Source: Patella vulgata (lineage: Eukaryota; Mollusca; Gastropoda; Patellidae). From it: a DNA stretch of 64,000 nucleotides. Both the position numbers and the translations under genes were made by a program. The notes below the pieces were generated by a model, which was not told the DNA's origin, searched no databases, and worked only from the letters and a program-made list of their open reading frames with translations. Position 1 is the first letter of the stretch. Every line of letters begins with the position of its first letter. Below are positions 54,242 to 64,000 of this stretch, one piece after another. Where the stretch lies: positions 47,750,702 to 47,814,701 of the forward strand of contig NC_065881.2 in NCBI RefSeq assembly GCF_932274485.2, in the 5' to 3' direction.

Positions 54242-55139
54242 AAAATCTAATTGTTGATGGGCCTGTTTTTATCCGATAGAAAGTTTTCTAGCGTTAATAG
54301 TTTGTTATATTTAATATTTTCCAAAAAATGCAAATTCGCACGGTTATTTGGAAACCTGCAGAAAGTAAAGATTAATATAAACGCAATAAATTACATATAG
54401 TTTGATAAGTAGCTACTCGTATTAATTGTTTTTCTACTTTCATTGTTGCTTGACACCTACACAAAATGGAAATGCAAATATAAGCGAAACAAATTATGTA
54501 TCGCGATAAGTAGTTACTGGTATTAAATCTGTCCCTACTTTAATAAAACGGGGGAATATTGATTTTATCAATGAAATAATATCCCACCGAATTCAGCTTC
54601 TTCAATATCAATTATTGTAGCAACTTCACATGGAGTACTGTCGGGGTTCTTCAAAAGATTTCGATTTAGTAGTGAATCCTGGCATGAATATTTATAAAGC
54701 TTGTTTTTATTTGAGTTTTCTGCATTCTAATGCATGTCAATTACTTGTAATAATGTCCGATTCTCATAACGTCCGTTGGTTTATCGTGATTCCACCTCTT
54801 CAAGAATAATTAGAGGGAAAATGAGAGGAAACCCCATACTGCTTGTCCAACTTAATAGACGCGAGTTCTCGCTGATCGATGAATGACAACTCAGATTACG
54901 CTTGATTCCTGAATAGATTTACAGGCAATGAGATTTTTGTCAATCACATTCTACATTAATTATATTTTAAGAGACACTATTTGGGACAAGTCCGTCAACT
55001 TTGGGGTTTTGAAATCTCCAGTTCCTTATACATCTAAGTGTTTCAATGTAATTATTGCAATTAGGTGTTGAAAAGGAGATTTGAATTCTAACATCGATGT
55101 GATGCTTTGTGACACTAATGTGAAGTTAGTGGTTAATTT
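54242..55139. other. Unannotated AT-rich DNA
   Basis: No gene or repeat was recognised. Confidence 0.35.
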
Positions 55140-55328
55140 CGTTCCGTTTATTCCCCGCTTGTATGTGACAAGGAGTAGGCTCGCCTGTCCAATCGCGTGG
55201 GTTTTCCCCGGGTCCTCCAGTTTTCTCCCACTGCTAATGACCCATACGCGCTAGGGAATTATTGAAATAAAACTGAACAATGTTAGTCCCGAAATGACCT
55301 AGTTTGTGTCGAGTGGGCGTTAAATAAT
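55140..55328 (+). mobile_element. S1 SINE, 5'-truncated
   Basis: CCCCGCTTGTATGTGACAAG, GTAGGCTCGCCTGTCCAATC, ACCTAGTTTGTGTCGAGTGG and GCGTTAAATAATATCTC. The head is missing and the tail degraded. Confidence 0.85.
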
Positions 55329-57896
55329 ATCTCGTTGATACGTAACTCCCTAATATAAATCAGATCTAAATTCCTTCATCAGCATGTACATTAAATCCCA
55401 TAGGTTGTAGTGTAGGTTGACATATTTCATGTTTTTCTTTAACAAACAACGTGGTATTTCAAAATACACAAAGTGTTTTTTTACATCACGTTAAGCTTCC
55501 TTCTAGCTATAATATATCGATGGACCATTACTTGAAATGGTATAGGTTTTATTCTTCCGTCAACAGTTTTTCTGCGTCATTTTGTATAACATAATACAAC
55601 CACTTTTAATGTGGGCGTAGATTGTCGTCGAATGTCTTGACAGTTTTTTGGGGGGTTTTTCGAAATCGGCGGAATTGTTCATTAGGATATACATTTTTTG
55701 AAAAGACATATTACAAATTTTGACTCGTCGAAATAGATCATTTTTGAACGTGTTTTGGGGAGATATTCCTCCAGTAATATTTTGGCTTATAAACCGCGAG
55801 AACCCGATAGGCACACGTGAAATGTTTTAAACTTGGTTAAGTTGTTGATTTGGACCTAAGGCGGAACCCGTTTATGTTGTCACTCCGTTTACGTCATGAA
55901 ATCTTGTGAACGCATAAGGATGAATCCAAAAGATTTCTGGGCGTGAATTTTGATTGAGTTCTCATCAGAATTGTTTTTAAAAGTTGGTGAGATAGAACCC
56001 TATAGAACTTAAAATTTGTGGAGATAACTCCGTTAGTGTAAGTGAATTTTCTAAAGCCGCGTGGGACTATCCACTAGGGCATAAAAAGAAACCTTATCGG
56101 ATATCTCGATGGCACATTTCGAAGTTATCCACCCGTTTATGAACGCTATACAGGATAAATTTATAATTGGAACTTTTACGACATGTATATATAATATCGA
56201 TGTCATGAATAGATCCGTACCATCTACAAAGACTACAGTACACCATTTAATAGATTTGTGTATTTTGATTAAAGGTGGTTTCTTCATTTCTGTTTTCAAG
56301 ACTGTAATGGATCTTGTTGAATGTTTCCTCTAAGTATGTTAAACCCAATCTTGAATTTCATGTTTTCAGACGGACTGTAAACACGAAGAAACCCAATTTG
56401 CAATTTACAGGTCACTAACAATCTTGAATTTTTGCCGATTCTTTATTTGACGAGATCATCGTGCTTAGTGCGCAAGTCAATTAATTTGATGAAGTTTTGA
56501 TTAAAGTAGGAGATTTACATCCAATCAGAATTCCTGTTATAGACCTCGATTAGGACCTTATCATTGATGTTGTGATTGGAGGGCATCAGATGTTATATTA
56601 GATTATGTCTGACATGTGTTGTACATGCATTGACCAATTCCATGTTGATTCCATGTTATCAGCTAGCAATTCACCTATGACCGCTGTCAAAATCAATCAG
56701 TCTATCGGTGTCATTTAAATGAAACACAGGATGGACATAATACTAAACCTGTCAAGACCTGTCTATTCATCGCCTTCGATTTCAAATCAATAACGTCTTA
56801 GTTAGCTTGCCTTTAGTGTCACGGCCCGCGTCTGAAGTACCTTATTTCTTTCCAAATATATGCCATAAAAGATACCCCACTCGCTTTTAATTTGCATTTT
56901 TATACCTTGTTCATATTTATGATGTGGTTATACACGCAATGTTTTGTTTGGTTTTCATTTAACCATTTCTATATTGCGGAACACTATAACCAGAAACCAA
57001 ATGGTTATGGTTGCTAAGTTCATCTTATTTGATGTAAACGAAATATAAACGAGAAGTTCTTTCAAGTACTCCAAAGGTAATGTTTTATTTAATTGATTAG
57101 TTTGATATTCCAAACAAAACAAGTTCTTGCAATTAAAATTGATTCTAGAATGAAGTTTTGGTTGAATTCACTTTATTAGTTGTTGATTAGGGTGTGTGTT
57201 TTTTTTAAATTATATTTTAAATTATATTTTTAAAACTCAAAGAATATATTATAAATCGGTTTTGTTTCGATATTGTCTTTTTTCCCCTCAATGCTGAATT
57301 TCAAATTCCTCTTGTTATCCTTCTTGTGCCTTGTGTTCTTGGTGGCGACGCTCGAGGCTCCATACGATTGACATGGTACTTGGCATGCTTAATGCTTTGA
57401 CAATTGCGCATCTAAGTTTGATATGGTCACAATTCCAAGACAATGGATGGTTCGTGGTCCATTTTGTACAATCTTACTTCTTAAAATATATTTCTCATTA
57501 GAAGTGACTGTAATCTTAGAGTGAAAAGGCGACTGTTAACAGGATCGTGAAAAGGTGAATCCATATGGAAAATTTCCTGTCAGAGACCATAAAACTGTTT
57601 TGTCGGAAAGAACTAACGGTTATTGATCAGATCGAGGATGTAGTTTTCTCTAATCGTTTTATAGCGTGGTCAAACTATTGAAACTCTTGACCCTTGGCTA
57701 GCTACAACTTTCTTCACACTAAAAGCCATTTGAATTGACGAATGTGATGGGATCTGTCAAACCATCTTAAGGCGCTGAAGAGAAAATTGCTATGACCATA
57801 ATTGCCTTACATACGAAACATTGGCAACATTTGGTAGAGATAAGAGGAGATAGAATACTACTAGATTACTGTTTTGTATCGTACATCTCAAGAGCA
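55329..57896. other. Unannotated DNA
   Basis: The stretch 55560-56070 has a repetitive texture (GGAGATATTCCTCC near 55759, GGAGATAACTCCG near 56020, GTGGGCG/GGGCGTG motifs) and may be an old fold-back, but I could not define ends. No coding exon was recognised in the rest. Confidence 0.35.
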
Positions 57897-58112
57897 GAGG
57901 GAGAGAGTCAGAGAGAGAGAGAGATAGAGTTTAACATCCACTCGACACAAACTAGGCCATTCGAGACTAACACGTGGTTCATTTTTTTTTCAATAATTCG
58001 ATTGCGCGTAGGGGTCTTTAGCTGTGGGAGGAAACCGGAGCACTCAGAGAAAACCTACGAGGTTGAACAAGCGACCCTACTCCTTGTCACATACAACCAG
58101 GGAATCATCACA
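57897..58112 (-). mobile_element. S1 SINE, head-truncated
   Basis: An AG-rich tail, TTTAACATCCACTCGACACA, TTCGATTGCGCGTAGGGGTC and GCGACCCTACTCCTTGTCAC. The tRNA-like head is lost after the ACAACCAGGGAATC position. A 147-codon plus frame across it is a by-product. Confidence 0.85.
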
Positions 58113-59752
58113 AGAGCCATTTTGCCGAGTTTAAAAGGTATCCAGTACTTAACTGGTGGCCACTTGCCCAGTGTTTTCTTTTATATCGTTTCGAATCTTG
58201 TAATTCAAATCCCAATTATTCCTCCATATTCATGAGAGAGCATGTTTACTCTCTATTAGAGTGTCATAACATGCCGTTTCGGAATGAGTGAATGACTACA
58301 AGCATTTTGCATGCACATTGATCATAGCCCCTTTCAGGCAACCCTGTAATTCGTTGAATGCTATGGCCAGTATGTACTATTCTGTTTCAGTTTCTTTGTT
58401 TTTACTCACCTTCTTTCGTTTCACACAGTCAACTGTTATAGTTGTAGTGATCCCAGGAAAGGGTTTATTTTTATTTTCGGATATTCTTGGTATTAATACC
58501 AGTTATATCACGTGGTGTATAAATAAATGATAACTAAGACAAATTGATCTCCAGAAAATTGTAATTTTAGTTTGGATTGATCTTATTACCTGCGATTTCC
58601 TTTGGTGTGTATATATGCTAACTTAGATTAACTGATCTCGGGGAAGTTTTACTTTCAGAGACGCTTTGTCTTATAAACGGTTATGCCCCATGATGTATGA
58701 ATGCTATCTTAGATAAAGCGATCTCGGGAAAGAAGACAATCTCATTTGTAAACCGTCTATAAAAGGTCTAATATGGAGATGGATGTTGAAACAGTAACCT
58801 TTTCTATCGGCGTATTAAAACCCACTGTCCATTTTAGGCTACTCGTTTTATTCACGGGTAACTCCTCAATCAATTCCAATGTCACACACTGTTTTTCACC
58901 TCACAGTAAAATCTTTCACATGAGTGATTCCTCGGTATGTGTGATTGATTATATTAGACAAGTTGCACAGCTTTAACAAGATTTATTACAACATCATAAT
59001 TTACTAATATTACTTCATTTATTTGCTTGTCTGTGTTTGGTCTTGAGATTTAGATTAAACAAAAACCACGAAATTTGCTCTGAGCAGAGTTGGTGATAAC
59101 TTCATGTGAAGTCGTCCGTCCCCCAAGACGTCATATTGATGGTAAATATATTTCCTCAAACTGTAACGCGTTTTACTTTATAAGTCTCTGGGCCCAGAGG
59201 CTAAATTTCTACTTTCAGATGTTATTAGTTTTGGCGAATTCCTTTTTCGATTGATTTAGGATGGCATTTGTGCCACCTGATATTCCTCTTCAAACAGCAT
59301 GCCAGATTGGATCTTCACAATTTGTTTAGAGACATTAAGTAGGTTTGTTTCAGAATTTCTGGACCGCTAAGTTATTTCGATACCTCGAATTCGCAAAGTG
59401 TATCTTTTAATGGGGTTGGATGGTCTAATATTGTAGATCACGAACCCTGTTATCTATAGCAGTCATTAGTTCCTAGGTTTCTAGTGAGTTTTTTAAACAA
59501 AAAGTATATTTATATTAGGTCTGAAAAGACCTGGTTAGTTTCAAGTGGACGCTACCACACCCCTCAATAGCAATTCATTAACACTGACATTGTAAGTCAT
59601 AAAAGAATTATAAACTAATCAAAAACATTGTATTATATTAATGGTATTTCATTGCAAAGAAGATGTTCAGCTATATACCACAAAGAATTAGTATCACGGG
59701 GTCGTTTGGGCAGAAATTTATTCTGTAGTTGTTCACTGTATAATGAAGCTTT
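58113..59752. other. Unannotated DNA
   Basis: Weak direct repeats with GATC(T/G)..GGGAA-type motifs lie at about 58530-58740 (three loosely similar ~100-bp segments). No coding exon was recognised. Confidence 0.35.
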
Positions 59753-60060
59753 CTTAAACATGCATTATGCAAGAGCTAAATCTGCATACTGTAGGTCTTT
59801 CTTTAGGTCTGAAATGTTATCTAAATTGTTAATTAGACATAAATTAACTTATCTAGACCATAATCAACTCTCGATGCGATCGTTAGCCTGCGATATTTAC
59901 TAGATTTGAAGTCACTTTTTGATAACGTAATGATGATCGAGACTAGGCCTGAAGCAATTTGACAGAAATTTTCAGCATATTCTATTTACGTTATATCTGT
60001 TTGAACTATTATAGCAAGAACTGTCAGATCTTTATCTAATCTCCTATAATTCCCCTTTAA
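59753..60060. mobile_element. MITE-A copy 3, complete
   Basis: From CTTAAACATGCATTATGCAA to CTCCTATAATTCCCCTTTAA: about 308 bp bounded by TTAA at both ends. It shows the full order of landmarks: AGAGCTAAATCTGCATACTG, GTAGGTCTTTCTTTAGGTC, GACCATAATCAACTCTCG, GCCTGCGATATTTACT, TTTGAACTATTATAGCAAG and CAGATCTTTATCTAATC. The termini are loosely inverted (CATTATG/CATAAT). No ORF. Confidence 0.82.
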
Positions 60061-61719
60061 TAAATGTTCACTAGTTGTTGGTGTATTTCACAATTATAAC
60101 ATCAGTAATGACAGAAGATTCAGATGACAATCCGTTTTACTCTTAAATTAAGCAAGGGTATTTCACATTTGGTTTTTAATTTAACAGACAGTATGTTCTC
60201 CCTTTTATGTATGGACTGTGCGGATAGAATTAATGAATAAGGTCAAAGGGTTATTGTAATAGTCGGCTGAGTTATCTGAAGACGATCGGGATTTGTTTTA
60301 AGGGAAGTCTATAAAGCTGCCGTCCAAAAGAAGTAATTGGACATACAACGAAGACCACATTAACGAAATAAAACGTCTATTAATCGAAATGGATACTGAT
60401 AAAACGGAACCTTTCCATTTCAGATAAATATATAGGACAGTTTATCAGATGTGATTTGAATTGGATATTAAAAGAATATCATTATATGGTTCTACGTAAT
60501 TGCTGTTAAGATTAGCCAATATATAATATGGCTAACAATCTTCTAAAATTGGTTCTATCCGTGCTCCCTCTAAGAGTATGTCTGGTATTACGTTTCAAAG
60601 ATAATGAAAGTCGATCCTAATTTCTATCATTTGTAAATTAACTTAAAGCTACATGTTACCCTATGCACGTTTCGGGGCCATTGAGATTTCAGCTTTTCTG
60701 TTGGATACAAAAGCCCAGTATTCCCGCATATTGATTGGTTGAAATTTTAGTGCTTGCAAGGATATCTGCATGCTTTCTTGTGTAAGCACCGTATAGAATG
60801 ACTTTTATTAACGTTTTTTGATTGGTCTAGCTTTTTACATTTGAAACGTGCAGACTTCGACATTAACCGAGCAAACTTCTACAAAAGTGAGACTTTTAAG
60901 GTAAAAAAGTTGATGTTTTTCGGCTCAAGTTCACCGCAGGCTTACTTTCGAGTTGCAGAGGTCATCATGAATCAATGATCAACTACAGGTTTAAATTCTT
61001 CATTTAAAATCGAACTTCCTGCAGATTGTAACAATTACGTAATCATCCACAAATATAAAACAGTTTAATTAACTGTACTTTATTTTATGTCGAAGTATTT
61101 TATGTTATTTAAATCATGGTACAGATTTACAACACATTTAGTATTACAGGAGAATCGCAACTCTCATAACATAAGAGAAACACAAGACAAATCCAATGTC
61201 AAGACATATAAAATAAAAATATTTAAGTAAATGGAAGTGCTATGAAATCATTTAAATGGATCCGGGTGGGATGTGGGGGATGGGGGGGGGGCTACTTATA
61301 GATTCATGCTTTGGGCAACTATAAATGGAAATCAGGTTCCTGGTTTGAAGGCATTATGACAAAACTAATCCACGGTTTCTTTATATATAGATAAAGCAGA
61401 AGAGTCTAAAGTTTTCATATGTTTCTTATGTAGTACTACCAGCAATCTCTGGATAGTCCAAAATTTGTGTCTATATCTATTACTTTTTAACTCCTGGAGC
61501 ACTACAAAATCCAGAAAACATATAATTACACCAATTTTGTTTTGGTTTTTATGGTCAAGTAGCATGCAAACTCTACCACTCACCTGTAATCTGATTGCAG
61601 ATTCGTAATCTACACAAACATTTCTTTAAGACTGCACAATTTGAGCTGTATATCTTCGCTAGAAAGGTAAAAACAAGATATCTGAAATTCGAGTAAATTA
61701 TTGATACATATATATTTTG
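60061..61719. other. Unannotated AT-rich DNA
   Basis: A G-run lies near 61279-61291. No gene or repeat was recognised. Confidence 0.35.
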
Positions 61720-61877
61720 TTTCGAAAACTTATTGGTAACTCATGAAACTCAAATGCCCGTATCTCAGTCAATTTTAAAGCTACAAACCACAATTTTTTT
61801 CCAGATTTTTTCGAGGGGTTCGATTTCCCAAATTTTTGAAAATTGACCCACTTGACATGGAATGATCCCCAATTATG
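61720..61877. mobile_element. Solo end of the 45.6-kb long-inverted-repeat family
   Basis: Its right terminus TGACCCACTTGACATGGAAT then GATCCCC, with a TTTTTCGAGGGGTTCGATTTCCC stretch just inside (quoted in part), matches the right arm of the element ending at 47321 (TTTTTGGAGGGGGTCATGTTCCC region). The other end is not found nearby. Confidence 0.65.
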
Positions 61878-62933
61878 TTACAGGTTTACATGGAATTCTT
61901 TAAGGTGTGTACAGCTCTATATTGCAGGCGTCTAAGTTTCATCATCATTATTATTACAGACGAAAATTCCGAGGTGACCCTGTGGCATATATCGTTAGGG
62001 CGATATTCTTGACATTTCGGCACCCACATAATTGTATATATTATTTCAATGAATTGAAGGGTTAGATTGAGATTCTAATTTTACAGCCACCAGAACTATT
62101 TTAATGGGCATCAATCGATAAGATGGAACAGTGACTTTGTCGGTCGTAAATTATGCTGGGAAAGCGGAAACGGTAAGACAATAATTGATAATAAGCACCT
62201 TATGTGACCAGTAGGGAGGAGATCATAACCCACAGGCGTGATTAGAGCCTAACTTCTACTAATGAAGAATAAACCGTCTGTGCCCTAAAAGCAGATCAGT
62301 TTAAAATCAACTATATATAATTGACGTGGGATAGTTTTGTATGTGTTGAAGGACGGTAAGATGAATCCATTGGGAGTGCGTAAGATGTACAGACTGATAA
62401 GAGAAATGTTCTTGATATAGATAACGCACCATACCATTTGGAAGTATACGAGCTATACATTAAATAAGCTTAAGCTGATGGCTAAGCTGTTGAAAAACAT
62501 TAAGTTTGGTGTTAAGCCCGATTCATCAGTCCAATGAAATATTAGTGCACTGAGTGAAGCCTGACTTTCAAATGGCATTTCGAAACCTGTTCGTTCGAGT
62601 CACAATGTTTCGATCGAATGGAAATTGATTTACTTTCCTTCTTGCAATCCGTAGTCAATTATATAAAAGTCGAGTCCGTGAGATAGTGTCGAAAGAAGCT
62701 TTCATTATAGTATAGTATTATACAAATATAATTCCCTCCTGAAGATTAGATTGTAATATTCCAACTTGCAATGGATAATCTTAGTTGTGCTCGGGCCAGG
62801 TTTTGTTCAGAATAGTATTATCAGAATAGACCCATTTGGGAATGACAATAATGAGACGATAAAGAAAGGGCTAGTCAATAAAGTTGCTACGGTGCATTGG
62901 TTAACAAAAGTATTCAGATAACTTCTATCGACC
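61878..62933. other. Unannotated AT-rich DNA
   Basis: No gene or repeat was recognised. Confidence 0.35.
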
Positions 62934-63213
62934 AAAGAAGTGTGAGTTCAGGGGTACACATATTTCCACTTAACTTGACATTTTTCAGATTGAGATTAAG
63001 TATACATCGTTTCTTTTTAGGTAATTTTGAACCCGGACGCCGTCCATTCAGCGAAGAGACAAATTTAGCGTAACTATGCTGAATTTGTCTCTTCGCTGAA
63101 TGGACGGCGTCCGGGTTCAAAATTACCTAAAAAGAAACGATGTATACTTAATCTCAATCTGAAAAATGTCAAGTTAAGTGGAAATATGTGTACCCCTGAA
63201 CTCGCACTTCTTT
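62934..63213. repeat. Near-perfect hairpin: two 136-bp arms, 8-bp loop
   Basis: The arms 62934-63069 and 63078-63213 are inverted copies with only about two mismatches (62943/63204 and one near the loop) and an 8-bp loop (63070-63077). Landmarks are GTTCAGGGGTACACATATTT / AAATATGTGTACCCCTGAAC and CCGGACGCCGTCCATTCAGC / GCTGAATGGACGGCGTCCGG. A 68-codon minus frame crosses the loop and is not a recognised protein. Confidence 0.95.
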
Positions 63214-63257
63214 ATCCTTTGTTTACTTAAATTTTCACACCACTACCCTATAACACC

Positions 63258-64000
63258 AGTTGATTGGGGGGCACAGTGAGATTAAACCGTAGAGAACTAT
63301 TAATGAGATGATGTATAATAGGCAGAAGTTCATTAATACAACGTTTGAGTAGCCACGATGGGATTGGATCAAGTTCACATAACTTAGGAGAGCTTGCCAT
63401 TATTATTTCTTTCAGTTTGGTTTATGAAACTTCTGAAAAAGTAAGAAAACTGAGATCGCCATTAAACTCAGATTCTTCAATAGGTTCAGGAAATGACTGG
63501 TTACTTAGTTCAGATCTATAATATTTTAGTTATCTTATCTGAGAAAAAGGTTTGAAATTGTTCACAGACGTCATTGGGACTACCATTAGGGAGAATACTA
63601 CCATTAGGACGTTTTAAAATATTATTATCAAGTTTGTAGAGTTGTCCTGGATTTTTTACGTTTTGTGCAAATTCTTGTGAAGTAAATTCACGTTTAGCTT
63701 TACAGATAAGGTTTTTAGTGTCTATGCGAGCACGCTGATATAGCTGACGGTGGAAGTCTAACTTAGTTTTCCTCCATGTCTTTTCTGCCTTGCGCCTGGT
63801 AAGTTTTGATTCACGAATATCATCAGAAAACCATTTTTTGTTGTGTCTTAGGATTATTTCCTTGGAAATGTGTTGATATCTAAATGTTTGGTCTTTCTGT
63901 AAGTTATTTTGGTCTTTTGAGGTTTCGGTTACTTCAAGCACAGTTGACTAATGATGTTGAAATGATCAGATATTAGATCATTTTTATAACATCTACTAAG
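63258..64000 (-). pseudogene. LINE ORF2 fragment (second, CR1-like element), continues past the window
   Basis: On the minus strand, 63941-63516 encodes the linker between endonuclease and reverse transcriptase: KKWFSDDIRESKLTRRKAEK, then TWRKTKLDFHRQLYQR, and NVKNPGQLYKLDNNILKRPN followed by FFSDKITKIL. After a frameshift and one in-frame stop the homology goes on in another frame (to about 63258) with SFPEPIEESEFN, EIIMASSPKLCELDPIPSWL and INELLPIIHHLINSSL, the start of the reverse-transcriptase domain. It ends abruptly there, before the catalytic boxes. It differs from the 10-kb LINE in sequence, so it is a separate family. The upstream part lies beyond base 64000. Confidence 0.85.

Noticed and set aside
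57792-58235. 147-codon plus-strand ORF
   Set aside because: Its middle is the reverse strand of an S1 SINE, so the frame is a repeat by-product.

Overview
The window is AT-rich, gene-poor animal DNA. Its ORF2-type LINE proteins, two abundant tRNA-headed SINE families, Tc1-like transposons and many fold-back (terminal inverted repeat) elements fit a lophotrochozoan, most likely a mollusc. That assignment is inferred from repeat style, not from a recognised host gene. No tRNA or rRNA gene, CRISPR array, LTR element or bacterial-type operon was seen.

Host coding content is small. One convincing coding exon lies at 44138-44916 (+). It encodes the Ser/Thr-rich, disordered N-terminus of a protein I do not recognise, begins after a good 3' splice site and ends at a 5' splice site. 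A weaker candidate is a signal-peptide-like exon at 7451-7784 (+). Most of the rest looks intronic or intergenic.

Layout. 0-9.6 kb: SINEs at 1.34 kb and 3.94 kb, a TTAA-type MITE at 4.53 kb, a GC-richer 1-kb fold-back element at 5.47-6.50 kb and a small fold-back at 8.64 kb. 9.62-16.28 kb: a nested stack, with an old TA-flanked inverted-repeat element containing an S1 SINE, which contains a 5.65-kb minus-strand LINE (ORF1 remnant plus full-length ORF2), which contains a MITE. Each of the three outer layers shows its own flanking repeats or termini. 16.3-36 kb: mostly unannotated AT-rich DNA with fold-back elements at 17.64, 20.90, 23.96, 25.03 and 31.33 kb, SINEs, a minisatellite at 29.69 kb and a degenerate repeat cluster at 30.6 kb. 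36-41.3 kb: two Tc1-like transposons, one decayed inside a composite element that splits a SINE, and one nearly intact with perfect 34-bp ends. 44-64 kb: the host exon, a 1.7-kb long-inverted-repeat element (45.63-47.32 kb), a 48.66-kb minisatellite, many SINE pieces, a near-perfect 136-bp-arm hairpin at 62.93-63.21 kb and a second LINE fragment running off the right edge.

The SINE families S1 (TC-tailed) and S2 (ATTTC-tailed) have different heads and bodies but share a 3' end, GGACGTTAAACCCCATTTC. This suggests that one LINE, not present here, moved both. Coordinates of repeat boundaries come from reading by eye and may be off by a few bases; where a target-site duplication is quoted it was located base by base.
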